Both the position numbers and the translations under genes were made by a program. 64,000 bases of DNA from Favolaschia claudopus. Lineage: Eukaryota > Basidiomycota > Agaricomycetes > Agaricales > Mycenaceae. The notes beneath the pieces were generated by a model that searched no databases, was not told where the DNA came from, and saw nothing but the letters and a program-made list of their open reading frames with translations. This document shows positions 32,406 to 43,217 of the stretch, piece after piece. How positions within the stretch are numbered: position 1 is the first letter of the stretch; every line of letters starts with the position of its first letter. The stretch covers positions 62,001-126,000 of the forward strand of contig JAWWNJ010000014.1 of the NCBI GenBank assembly GCA_037176885.1, read 5' to 3'.

Positions 32406-33014
32406 TGATAGCGGACCGAACTTCGTGACAAGCCGGATACCTAATTTGGAAATTGTTACTGTGCCCTCAGTTTTTACCCAGTCACGTAGGGCATTGTTTT
32501 TTGATCCGGTTTGTAAACCGGTTTATAGTGGGATTGAAACTGTGCAGAAATGACCATAAGAAGGAGGACTAGAGATCCCTCCGGTCAAAAGTCTCAAAAT
32601 CCACAAAATCATTTCTTCTTCCACGGATTTCGCGCTTTCGGTCTGGGCCGAGACATAGCCGGTGGCTGTACGATGCCATCAGCGCATCAAATGTCTGCCG
32701 CACCACTGAACCTTCACCAAATCTCAACCAAATCCAAGGGACTTCTGCTATGGATGTTTGCTGGGGTCAGAATTGAGCTACTGACTAACTTTAGGCTATA
32801 ATTTGATGTCTTTTCCCCCAAAATCACAAGTTAGGTACACACACTTAAATTTTGGGCAAAAATTTCGCGCTTTTCTAACCCTAGACTAGGGTTTCTTCGT
32901 TTTCTCTGAAATGCGAATTTTGCCTATAAACCCACCCCAAGTTCCTGCTAAATCTCAATTTTCAAAGAATTTTGGCCAAAATTCCGGCTTGATATGAAGT
33001 TGTGTCCGCTATCA
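32406..33014. mobile_element. MITE, family B, 609 bp
   Basis: Inverted ends TGATAGCGGACCGAACTTCG / inverse of TGATAGCGGACACAACTTCA. Flanks are AA on the left and TA on the right, so one target base may have mutated. Its left end matches the inverse of the 7258-7808 right end over about 60 bp. Confidence 0.75.
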
Positions 33015-34070
33015 TATCAAACATAATGTTCGCATGAGAATATGTACAGAAACTTCGAGCTCAAGCCACAGCTGGCAGTGTAAAGCTCCGACCTCAACCT
33101 GGACACTCAACCACATAATAAACAACGAAAAAAACATTTATAACCGAGCCTCACTGCGCCTCCCTTCATCTCTGTCGGTGGCAGCTTCTCCCATTCGTTA
33201 GGTGAGTTTTCTGCAATTTTGCAAACTCAAACTCAATCAATCTATCTCATGTCCCAAGGTTCCTTCACTCATTCACTGCCGCTGCTGCTGGAGCCTGGAC
33301 CTATGTTGCCCTATCTTCTTTTCCAGTCCCGGTAAATCGACGTCGTCTTTCATGTCCGCAAGTGATTGAGACCGTTTTAAGTGACTTGGTGGCACAAAAT
33401 GACTTGATGGTACAGGCAACTCAGTGGCACGGGGAGGGGAGGGGAGGAGGAGGAGAGGAGGAGGAGAGGATGGGTTTACGTATGTTGATGGGTGTGTCCG
33501 ATCCGGAGATCTGACACCTCTTGCCATATCATACTACAGTATTTTTTGAGTATTTTGATGCTCCCTTACACACCAAAAATGATTTTGAGATTTGAGTTTC
33601 ATGTTTTGTTCTCATGTCACATCTGAGTACACAGACCTTTTCTAAGTACCCCACTGAGTATCCAACAATATTTTCGAGGATTTAGATGACGAGAGGGTGT
33701 CTAGGTTCACAGATTTGTAGTGTGTAAACGACCGATTGATGAAAGTTGCCAAAATTGATGGCACTGATGTCTCCCTTTTCGCCAGCTCCCGACCATCTAT
33801 GGCCACAACTCGTGCTCAGACATCTAAATGGGGCCTAAATAACTCATATTGAGTATACAGCTACAGATGATTTGCCCAATTTTCCCCGAATGCGGCCAAT
33901 AATCAAAGTGTGTACAGCCGTTTGCATAATTTCGTGAAAAAACGGATTTTTTTCTCGCGCCTTACGTACTGATGCGTCAGAGCCCGGCAACGTGCCGAGT
34001 TTGCCTTCCAGTATCCATGAACGCAACGATGCTCTCAGATTCATTATCCGAGCTACAGTTGAACATCTCA
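33015..34070. other. Spacer with TATA box and purine-rich tract
   Basis: A TATA-like ATTTATAACC lies near 33136, followed by TTAGGTGAGT at 33199, which resembles a donor site, but no coding exon could be identified downstream. A GGGGAGG/GAGGAGG microsatellite-like run spans 33430-33470. Confidence 0.45.
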
Positions 34071-34278
34071 TAATAGAGAGTTTGTGCGAGCGACCCAGGT
34101 CGCTTTTCGATAGCTCAGATCTCCGCAACAATAGATACCAGGTGTGAGCTCTAAGCGACCTATAAGAGTATTGCCCTAGGGCACTCCTAAGTCGCTGGGA
34201 CTTCACACCTGAGACTGCTCGTTGTCGACATCTGAGCGGTCCCAAAGCGACCCGGGTCGCTTTGCACAAACCCGCTAA
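34071..34278. mobile_element. Short MITE with GCGACCCGGGTCGC ends, copy 2
   Basis: Inverse of the 8629-8822 element with about 85-90 percent identity by eye. The ends GAGTTTGTGCGAGCGACCCA and GGGTCGCTTTGCACAAACCC are inverted repeats. Confidence 0.75.
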
Positions 34279-34284
34279 TGCATA

Positions 34285-34400
34285 TGCTCACAATGCATAA
34301 ACCTCATTCTGCATAGTGTTTTGGGGTCCACCAACTTGGTGGGCTGGTGTTTTATGCATTTTCTCATATTGCCTAATGCATAAGGTTTGGGGCAAGTTTT
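34285..34400. repeat. TGCATAA-type repeat, copy 2
   Basis: Inverse diverged copy of 30955-31065 (both have AAAATCCCAGCC or AAACACCAGCCC, then ACCAAGT-GGTGGAC). A further TGCATTATGAGAT occurs at about 34611. Confidence 0.55.
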
Positions 34401-34410
34401 TAGTGCATCA

Positions 34411-34604
34411 GAGACTCTGCGGAAGCCACCGGTGGCTATTTGTGGCTCTTCGTGTGCAATAGTTTTTTGAGCCTCCCGCTAGAGTTAGCCACCCTAGCAT
34501 CCCGTGAATAGGTAGTACAAATAGTGGCTAATCCACCCAGAGGCTGTCATCCGGTCCCGAGAAAAATTAGCCACCAATAGCCACCAGTGGCTACCGCAAA
34601 GTCT
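34411..34604. mobile_element. Short MITE with GAGACTCTGCGG ends, about 194 bp
   Basis: Inverted ends of about 40 bp (left GAGACTCTGCGGAAGCCACC; right end the inverse of GAGACTTTGCGGTAGCCACT). Flanked by CA on the left and TA on the right. The interior contains several GCCACC/GGTGGC palindromes. Confidence 0.7.
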
Positions 34605-34779
34605 CTATTATGCATTATGAGATCGCAAAATTGATACAATTTGGTGGCAATTTGGCCGCTTGTGGCGCTCTTCTAACGCATATGGGTACTATTCACGTCA
34701 AAAATACCAGTTTATAACAGCTCTGTTAGCCCCCTTAGTGTGCAAAAAGACAAGGGGGTGCGGGCCGGAGAAGCCGGGA

Positions 34780-35222
34780 CACCGGCTTAACCCTTAATAA
34801 GCCTTAAGACCTTAGAGGCCTTAATTTCCTTTTTAGGTAGATAATTCCCACCCTCCAAGGCGCCGAATTCTGTGTGTCTGGTGTACTAGTGCTGCAGTTC
34901 TGACCATTGACAAGAGGCATGCCAGGGGTGCCAGAAGATGATTCATTCACACTCAATCCAGTACCAAGCATCATATGTATTATTGCACTTACAGACAAAT
35001 CCTTTTTTTTTTCTTTGCCGAGCTACTTGTATTTTTTCGCTGGCTCACACGGCTTTAAGTGGCACCAGGGAATGCTGAAGCGCTGATGGCCGATGTTCGA
35101 GTGTTGCCCTGCGGTGCCTGTCGGCAATTTCTTTGGTGACGCTCGGCTTTCATTTGCCGGCATCAACCTTAAGGCCTTAACGTTCCAGAGGCTGGGCCTT
35201 AAGGCTTATATGTTAAGACCTT
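34780..35222. repeat. CCTTAAGG-rich inverted-repeat element
   Basis: GGCTTAACCCTTAATAAGCC at the left and an inverse, diverged form (GGGCCTTAAGGCTTATATGT) at the right bound an anonymous interior. A related fragment, AAGCCTTAACCTTAATAAGG, occurs at 37470. Confidence 0.5.
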
Positions 35223-35223
35223 A

Positions 35224-35699
35224 GAGTGTGTACGGGTGGGAGATACTGGCGAGATACGGGATATTGATGGGCACTGATTTCCTTATTGAGTAGAGACCGT
35301 GACACGGATCCCACCTGTCACTCCGGAGTTCCCGCCGAATCCCGACCCTTTGGCATTGTTTCCCGCCCCACTCCTCGCCTCCCGCCTTGTTCCCGCCTCC
35401 GCATACCTCCTTAGCAACGACCTATAAAATTCACAGCGTTATTCTACAATTTATTTAGGGTTACAATACAGGTACCTGCCAAAAACTCGCTCAATTTGAA
35501 ACAAAGAGGCAAGTTGCCGGTAGTTCATCGCGGTCGCAGACGGCGAGGAAGAGACGTCGACGACGATTGAATTTGTTCGCACGTTGGATCAGCGCATAGC
35601 TCGTCATAAAAGTCACAGTCGCCCGTACCTACTCAATAAGGAAATCAGTACCCATCAATATCCAGTATCTCGTCCGTATCTTGCAGCCGTACACACTCT
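35224..35699. mobile_element. MITE with 65-bp TIRs, about 476 bp
   Basis: The left end GAGTGTGTACGGGTGGGAGA... through CTTATTGAGTAG is repeated in inverse orientation at the right end with about eight mismatches. TA precedes the left end and TTA follows the right. The interior includes TATAAAATTC at about 35425 but no gene. Confidence 0.75.
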
Positions 35700-35706
35700 T
35701 ACATAA

Positions 35707-36025
35707 TTACCTTGCTTGACAAGGTCTCTCCAACCTCATAATTAGCTAAGCAGCACATCGGATGTAACCCATTGATCCCCGGTTCTCCCCGATGCACAGC
35801 TTTTCGATCGTCCAAAATCACAATTCCATCGGCTCTAAGCCTCTAAATCCGAAGACGACGAAAACACAGACAAACTTGAGCTCGTTGCATCGAGTACTTT
35901 CAGCAAGACTTTCAGAGCACTACTCAGAACTGGAGGCCCGCCTCAAGCGTATCAAAGCATCGTCGGAGAGCTCAAAGCAAGATTCCTCCGCAAAGCACAA
36001 ACCCGGGCAGCAGCAAACTAAGTAA
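35707..36025 (+). pseudogene. Gene fragment shared with 20850-21190
   Basis: The plus-strand frame 35791-36025 (MHSFSIVQNHNSIGSKPLNP..., ending in a Lys/Ser-rich tail) is homologous at DNA level to the minus strand of 20850-21190. The shared order of words suggests a common gene or element end. Family not recognised. Confidence 0.4.
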
Positions 36026-37415
36026 CCATCTGCGTCAAGTACAGTACTCAGAGAATCAGGGCTTGCCATCCTCATCCTGGTGTCTATCGGGCCTGGAACT
36101 CGTGAACCGAATGCTGGGGTTTCATTATACCTCTATATCTGGTCTCTTTAAGTACTGGGCTATCAGCTTGACATTCAGAGGCGTCATCAAAGGTCATCAA
36201 ATTTCGTGGCTCTTCGTAGGTTCCTACTCATTCAATGCCCTCGATCTTCGCAGCTAGACACGGCTTTCAGAACTCATTGTCTCCTTTGTTATGCACAAAC
36301 TCTTTAAAAATGCAGGATTGGACCAGATCGGGACAATTTCTGGCGACGACGCGCACGCGACACATGGCGCAGGTCGCTGTCAACTGAGCCACTGAAAGTC
36401 TCCCCCGCGACTGCCTCACCTCAGCGGCTTTGCGCAATGCTCGTGCTGGTCGAGCAGGACCTGTACTGTATTGTCACACGCAATCGCCGACGCCGCCTTC
36501 GCACTAAAACTCAAAGTCTTTACACCAACGAAGGTTCAGCATACTGTGCTGAGCCCTCGTGCGCGATCATAGCTGTACCCAACCCAAACCAAACCCATTG
36601 TCACGGGAATCCTGTCCGCGTTCTCGACCTCTTATCCCCCGAAGGAGTGTCAGGAAAACCTGTGGATAAATGATCCGGGGACACCGCAACGAAGAATGGT
36701 GGGTCTATCAACAACCCAAACTTCCGCGGCAATTGCTTCAAAGGCTGCCTTACCATATTAATCCCCACACAGGACCGCAAAATTTATTCTTCACAGCCAA
36801 TGACCAGTTCTCTTGGGAGATTTGGCCTGCCCTCGGGCATCTTCAAGCGCTCGCAAATCGAAAACCAGATTCAGAGCGAGTATCTTCCGCGTCTATTTGT
36901 CCTTGGTTGCCTGTCTTGTGTTGTCTCACAGACTCCAGCTCCCTCTCTTCAAGTTGTCGTTGTCGCCACCGTTCTCTGGCTTTGCTCCCCTTCCCCTCCC
37001 CTTGCCGATTGAAATCGTGGCTTGCTCTCCCTTGCGCCAAGACGGATGTAAGGTGTATCGGGACATGTCGTGAGCGTCGGTATGTCCAGGAAACCACAGG
37101 ATTCGGCTAAGTCTGTTTGCGGAGGCATACATCTGTGTGGGATTGCGGAATTCATTACTGTGCGCGCCACAGACCCTCAACTTGCGCCGTGCATCCTTTG
37201 GGCCCCTTTGCATCACCATGATTTTGCTACGACTCATTTCACTTAGTTGAGCACGCTGAGTCGCGATGCACAGTTCTGATTTTGTAGTCTCTCGCTCACA
37301 CCATCATTCTCACCAAACTTTTTGTAAATTGTTAAAACTTAAATAATGTCTGCCAAAAACCGACAACAATGTGAGCGCAACAGAACTGACCATTCCATTT
37401 GTAAATCTGTCCAGT
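36026..37415. other. Anonymous region, possible decayed exons
   Basis: Short frames such as 36437-36673 and 36813-37073 overlap but none has a start, splice context or domain I can support. Confidence 0.4.
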
Positions 37416-37462
37416 ATCAATCCTTCCAGCAAGCAAGGTGCCTTCCGACGTAGTCGGAGCTT
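37416..37462. repeat. Dispersed hairpin repeat, copy 2
   Basis: Inverse copy of 11960-12006 (GCAAGCAAGGTGCCTTCCGA...), containing CTTCCGACGTAGTCGGAG. It runs directly into CCTTAA-rich repeat DNA. Confidence 0.65.
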
Positions 37463-37545
37463 CCTAGTAAGCCTTAACCTTAATAAGGCCTTATGCCTTA
37501 GGGCGAACACTGACGCAAACTAGGGCTCATGAACTAGGGCTCATG

Positions 37546-37646
37546 TGCGATGGCTGTGGACGCCCATGTCCATATAAGGACATGGGACCTAACGGAACAT
37601 TCCGATGCCCGTGGGTTCAATTCCCGGACGTCGCAACTTCTTTTTA
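37546..37646 (+). other. tRNA-like sequence with RNA polymerase III signals
   Basis: About 90 nt are bounded by complementary TGCGATG and CGTCGCA. They contain a good B-box (GGGTTCAATTCCC) and are followed after 5-6 nt by a T-run (CTTTTT). A strong hairpin CCCATGTCC-ATATAA-GGACATGGG sits inside. The D-arm and anticodon arm do not fold convincingly and the T-stem has mismatches. It is either a tRNA pseudogene or the head of a tRNA-derived SINE. Confidence 0.25.
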
Positions 37647-37649
37647 CCT

Positions 37650-38826
37650 TTTATACACTTTTTAACCTCGGGTGGATGGTGACTCCAAAACATTCACGGC
37701 CCATTGTAGTAAGTTCTAACCCACATATGTACTTTCTCTGCAAAATCTGAGGGGCATTGAGTGTTTGAGAACTGTAAAATGAGAAACATTCATGAATACA
37801 TGGCTTCAGTTTGACTGACTGCAATGAGACATTTAAATACATGTAGTGAGTGCACATAATGTGACCAAGTACTGATATTACTGCCTAGTCTAGTCAAAAT
37901 CTTTGCACCTTTCCATGGGAGAGTTAGTTTGAGGCACAAGGCAAAATTGATGGGAAGCACATATATTGGCAGTCTGTCTACCTCCCATCCTGTATCGAAG
38001 ATATATTGCACTGCACCCACCAAGGAGCTCTGTTAATTAAAGAGTACAAAGGTTTTTCTGCCCCTACCTAGTAGGACTTCAGAATACAACCCAGTTCCGT
38101 TGAACTGGGATTTGCTGGTTATCCATCCACATTTTCTGGCAGAAATTGAATGAATAGAATCAGGTGGGTGCTTGTATGTTTATGCGGCACAAAACAGACA
38201 GATTCTTACAGACGCAAGGAAACGAAAGCGAAATGAAACCGCGGGAAAGCAAATTGATGCCATCAATTTTGTGTTTATTGTGGCAAGCCGACGTCTCGGC
38301 GGAAAATCTTGAATTTTAGGCCAGATCCCATGTCCATTTGGGGAATTCGCTCGAAAAGGGCATGGGTCTTGAAATCACTGATTTTCCTTAAACGGTCTTG
38401 GGATTCAAGTGCCAAAAACCTTCGCAGCGTCATGAATACCATTGTATTACAATCAGAAAGGGGTGCAGGGGAGAGACTAAATCAAGTTGAATCTCTCCCT
38501 CTTTTCTCTTCTCTTTTTCTCTCTTTTTTCAACTTGAATAACTTGATTTCTTCGGCCCGTCCACAGACATAGGACATGGGCCCAAACTAGGTCTATTTTT
38601 CAAGTATTGATATTACGATTATTTTCATTGGATCGGCCGGAATGTTCGGCACCGAAGCCAACGACTTCAGAAGCGTATGTATATCGTTGTATTCGCATTC
38701 AGTCATGTTGCAAGCCCCTCACATATCTACATCCCGCTTGACAGCCTCTGTCGAAAGGAGTCGTCTACATCGCTACCGGTCCGTTTCTTTTCTGAGTATT
38801 ACATACTGCTGCTCCATTGCTCAACC
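37650..38826. other. Spacer with CCCATGTCC-type repeat
   Basis: The segment 38328-38590 is bounded by CCCATGTCCAT and its inverse ATAGGACATGGG and includes a pyrimidine run plus TTCTTCGGCCCGTCCACAGA, shared with 5480-5530. Upstream of the aquaporin start at 38827 no clear TATA box is seen. Confidence 0.4.
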
Positions 38827-39962
38827 ATGATAAGGGACATGCTGCGAGAGCCCATCGCTGAATTTTTGGGCGTTGCAATCCTGGTCATATTTGGATGTGG
38901 GGTCAACTGCTCGGTTCTTCTCTCCTCTGCTCCCGGCATCTCCTCCTACCCTAAAGGTGTATGTATTAGCACTAGCCGTAGGGCTGCGTGCCCAGCTCAT
39001 CTAATTTCTGTCCTAGGACTATCTCGCTGGCTGTTTTGGATGGGCGGTAAGGCTCCATTGTGTTCTAGTGTTTTTTCTTCCCATCGACAATAATGTTCAG
39101 ATTGGCCTATGTCTCGGCGTTTGGGTTGCCGGTGGGGTCTCACCCGCTCACATTAATCCCGCGGTGCGTCGGCGCCACTTTGCCCATTCATTCAAAATGC
39201 TGGCTGAGCGCGTGGTTAGGTCACATTGGCTATGGCCACTTGGCGTGGATTTGCTTGGAAAAAAGTACCGGTCAGTAGGCTCATAAGCCCTTCGTTCAGA
39301 GTAGTAGCTCAGATTCCTCTAGGTTTTTATTTTCGCTCAACTTCTCGGCGGATTTGTCGGCGCAGCTCTTGTCTACGGCACTTATTTCCATGCCATCGAT
39401 ACCTTCGAGGGTGGGGTTGGTATACGTACCTTAAGAACTGCAGGCCTCTTTAGCGCATACTCGGTATGGCATACGTTGTGGAACTCTATACAGTGGCACC
39501 TCGCAATTGACCAATTATCTTAGATTGGCTACATGACTAACGTATCGGCATTTTTTACTGAACTGCTCGCGACGGCCATTCTGGTGCTCGTCATTGTTGC
39601 CCTCACCAACACTAACAATACTGCCCCACCAGCACCCTTTCCCCTCGCAATATTCATCGTCATGCTTGGTATAGGCGTCTCCCTAGGGATGCAAACCGGC
39701 GAGCATTACTCCTTCCAATTGAGATAAGTACAAGGATTGGAATAATTTCCTTTCAGGTTTTGCCATGAATCCTGCGCGAGACTTTGGGCCCCGGCTCTTG
39801 ACAGCTGCTGTTGGTTATCCCGGGACCGTCTTTAGCTTTCGGCATCAATACTGGCTCTGGAATGGAATAATTGCGCCAATCGTCGGCGCACAACTTGCCG
39901 TGGCGTTGTATGACATTTTTCTCTGTCAGGAGGAGGACAGTCTCGTTCTCAAAAAGCTGTAA
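38827..39962 (+). CDS. Aquaglyceroporin (MIP family), seven exons, intact
   Basis: Exons 38827-38958, 39017-39046, 39101-39163, 39220-39270, 39323-39463, 39524-39698 and 39757-39962 join to 266 codons including the stop, with no break. Introns are 52-60 nt; five are GT-AG and the last (39699-39756) begins GC. The protein is a membrane channel for water and glycerol. It has [20 protein letters not shown] as the first membrane helix, HINPA at the first NPA site, and [11 protein letters not shown] at the second. The Asp after NPAR is the hallmark of glycerol-conducting members. Six hydrophobic helices are spaced as expected. At 265 residues it is short: the long N- and C-terminal tails of many fungal family members are absent. 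It is the clearest host-type gene in the window. Confidence 0.9.
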
Positions 39963-40049
39963 GAGTCGTCTTGACCGCTAATTGTCCAACCACTCAGTTG
40001 GTGTAGGTCAAAGGTATATGCTGAATACTAATTAGGTGTGGGTAGACAA

Positions 40050-40251
40050 TGTCGCAACTTTCTTTTTTTCGCGATCGGGCTCAATCGGGCCCGATTGCAC
40101 TCCGAGCCCCTTCAATAACAACTCCGCCACCTTATAACACAAAACATGTAGCATTTAAATGAGCAGGAGGATTTGGTGGGATGGCTGTGGGGCACTATCG
40201 AGGATCGATATCTATATCGGGCTCGATCGGGAAAAAAAGAAATTTGCGACA
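40050..40251. mobile_element. MITE with TGTCGCAA ends, about 202 bp
   Basis: Inverted ends TGTCGCAACTTTCTTTTTTT / inverse of TGTCGCAAATTTCTTTTTTT, each followed by a CGATCGGGCTC-like segment. No clear target duplication. It lies about 90 bp downstream of the aquaglyceroporin stop. Confidence 0.65.
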
Positions 40252-41229
40252 AAGCTGGGTCGTAATCGAGTGATTTATGGCGCTAGCAAGAGGGAGAGAG
40301 AATTAGAGAAATAAGAGCTATAGTGTACAGCCTCTGCCTTCTTCAAGAGTAATAGGAACAAACTGCATGAAGCAATATCTTATAACTGGAAGCTCGTTCT
40401 CCAAGTCTGCGCTTTGAAGAGCCAAATGTTTTGCGCTCAGAAATTGTGGACTCTAGTGCTGGCCATAAATACGATACGAAAAAATATATTTTGAATATAT
40501 TCAAATAAATATGAATACGATACGTTGCTCGAACCCTTCACTGAATATGAATACGGGTGAATATGAATACGCCAGAATATGGATACGAATACGATACGGC
40601 CGTGGCATACTCGAATATATTTGAATACGTTTGAATACCACTGCGGCGTGATTTGGCCCCTCGGCGGTGCCTCCCGGCCGAGATTTTCGGGGTCTATATC
40701 AGCCCTGAATACGACAATCAGCCCAGCAATATCTCCCGTGGTCTTCCGAGGCATTCGGCATAGATCCGACCAGTCTCTCGGGCATCTCGGACAGACATTC
40801 CATAAGATGGAGAGCGTGGGAACCCCGCACCCTGATGTAAGCAGCCCATGTGCCCGTGGGAGGTTCCAAATCTCGAGGTTCGCAACGAAAAATTATTTAT
40901 TTTAGCCTTTTTTGAGGGCTGGGAGCCCTTATCCCTACCTACAACCCTGCTAAGATCTTCGAAACGGTCCTTACTGTGCATACTACACCACTAGACTCCC
41001 CTTTGTTGCTGCCGAGCTGCCCACAACATGACCAAAGCATGGGCCGGGGCGGGCCGATGTGGCAGTGCTGTGGCAGTGCATTCCAAATCTTTCGACAGAT
41101 TTTTGGAAAACGCGCCGCCTAAGCGCAGAAGAGGGAAAAATGCCCCCAAAAAGTTAGCTAAAGACAAAGACTGGCAAATCGGTTGGAGTAGTAGCTCGCC
41201 AGCTGTCTAATGGAGGACTAGGTTCTGTC
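40252..41229. other. Spacer with GAATACG/GAATATG minisatellite (about 40465-40640)
   Basis: From about 40465 to 40640 GAATATGAATACGG, GATACG and TTTGAATA recur about twelve times with irregular spacing. No gene could be supported in the rest, including the 60-codon basic frame at 41028. Confidence 0.5.
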
Positions 41230-42395
41230 AAATCGCATATTTCACTCACAACAGTGAACTGGCATCGAACTCTCCAGGACGGCCCAAAACGGCACATGTC
41301 CAACGCAGATACATTCCTGCCCGCTTATGTTTTCTCGGAAAACGTAGTGGGTACGATTGACCACTCTGTTGAGGACTATCTCACAGGCTTGCCAATCAAA
41401 AATGCTATGCTGAAAGCAATATGCCGTGGGCTCATGGATATAGGGTACCAAGTGAGAATTGGCATTGTCAATGCTGCCCAACTCGGTAGCCCGCAGAATA
41501 GATATCGGGTGGTAGTGTTGGCCGCAAGGCGTGGTCTCATCCTTCCAGACCTGCCACTCCCAACACATGCGGCCCAGAGACCACCCAATTACACGGTGTC
41601 AATGACAGAAGAAAGCCTCCCATGTGCTGTGCGGCCGAGTACTTCTCTATCCCCGCATCCTGGTGTCACCATTCAAGATGCCATTGGAGATATGGTGGGT
41701 TGTACCAGTCGTAAAACGCTATAGAAATACTAACGTCGACAAAGCCTCCATTTCATTGGTAAGGGCCAGGAACGCATTTAATTATTGCTTACAGCTGAGA
41801 AATAGGAAGGTGCCTGGAGCACGCAAGCAGAAAGAGGGAGCTCCCCAATTCGATGCTACGCAATGCTGGGTCGGATACGAGCAACCTATTGAGTATCCAG
41901 TGGCCCCCTTTACTTCCTATCAGGCAGGGATGCGAAGCAATGGCTGCAAAACCCTCTCCTACCATTACACAGGTGGTGCCTGCCAGTCTAGGTGTGGTGC
42001 GTATAACAGCGCAGATACCGTGTATCCCTCTTGCGGACTACAAAGGTAACAGAACAACCTGCGCTAAAGCACTACTAACAAGGCGCAGATGTTCCCGCCA
42101 AGCATTGGGCAAAGATCTCACAGAAATATAAAGCCCCTGCAGACCGCAAGAAATTGTGGTTCGCTCGCACCGATCCGAATGGAAAATTTCATACTGTGAT
42201 GACCTCAATGAAGCCTGATTCTCTAGGAAGACGCGTGCTGCACCCGACGGTAAGAGCGGTTCATAAATAGCGAATGAAGCTAACAGATGGTCAAGCAATC
42301 ACGACCTTTTACATTGGCCGAAGTTAAACGCGCACAAGGCTTCGAGGATGGTTACATACTGAGATACAAACGAAGCAAAGTGACGCTAAGACACG
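41230..42395 (+). pseudogene. DNA (cytosine-5) methyltransferase, C-terminal fragment (DNMT1-like)
   Basis: C5 methyltransferases transfer methyl groups from S-adenosylmethionine to cytosine. This copy begins near motif VI (FSENVVGTIDHS) and has MLKAICRGLMDIGYQVRIGI and motif VIII (GSPQNRYRVVVLAARRG). It continues over probable short introns through PASLGVVRITAQIPCIPLAD, DVPAKHWAKISQKYKAPADR and the motif IX-X approach (SRPFTLAEVKRAQGFEDGYI). The SAM-binding FxGxG, the catalytic PCQ and the final GNAVP are all missing, so it cannot be active. Exons 41254-41692, 41751-41762 and 41811-41918 are plausible; the later frames need a shift near 41930. Confidence 0.75.
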
Positions 42396-42783
42396 ACAGC
42401 CGAATGGAGCCTTTATTCTTCTTAAGTACGACGACTGGGAATGTCAACCGGTCCTAAGTTGCGTCTAATCTGAGAAGTAAGCGCGCGGCTTTACCACTGA
42501 AGACTAGCTTGGCTGAATTTAGGAGAGCGCGCGGCTTCTCTTAAGGTTCACACAAGATTTAGGATGAATCTACGTAGATTGATAGAAGTAAGTTACAGGA
42601 GGGAACGACTCCCTTTTATAATCTACAAGGATCAATTATAGAATCTTCAAGAAGTCAATGGAATATTGAGGAAAGTAGTGGACTATTCTACTATACCTCT
42701 CAGTGAATCGTTCGGATGTTGCAAGTCGTATATTGAATCTGATCGGTGCCGATCCAAGAGGGAGGTATGACGCTTTGCTGCTA
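42396..42783. other. Anonymous spacer
   Basis: No gene. GCGCGCGGCTT occurs twice (about 42480 and 42525), and an inverted pair around TAATCTACAAGGATC is weak. Confidence 0.4.
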
Positions 42784-43205
42784 TGGTGCGCGTCACTTAG
42801 TCACCGCCTCTCCGTGACAACGCTAACTGTGACCCCAGTTTTTGCCCCAATTTTTATTCCTCTTGCAAAACAACTCCTTTTCAACAGAGGAACAACTTCC
42901 CAAGAGGGATTTACAAAATTTAAATAATTGAAGGAGCTACATATAAATTTTCACCCCACCCAATTTGGCAGTATACACCAATTTCGATCTTGCTGGCCTC
43001 CAGAACTCTCAATACGAGGGATATCAAACACCACTCCTATGCCAAACTCAAATCGCACCAGTAGGTGCATCAAAAGTCCACTCAAAAAGTCCCCAAATTG
43101 GTTGAAATCGAAATCCAGGCTTCAATAGGGTGTTTTGAAAAAATTTCGGCCTCCGGCCGATTTGGCAGTAGTGCAAAGGAGGCGGTGACTAAGTGACGCG
43201 CACCA
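42784..43205. mobile_element. MITE with TGGTGCGCGTCAC ends, 422 bp
   Basis: Perfect inverted ends TGGTGCGCGTCACTTAGTCA... of 27 bp. TA precedes the left end (42782-42783); TC follows the right, so one target base may have mutated. It lies 12 bp from the next element. Confidence 0.8.
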
Positions 43206-43217
43206 TCCTATCCTATA

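Noticed and set aside
33120..33260. TATA box and donor site suggesting a gene start
   Set aside because: No coding exon follows; the signals alone are too common to support a gene.
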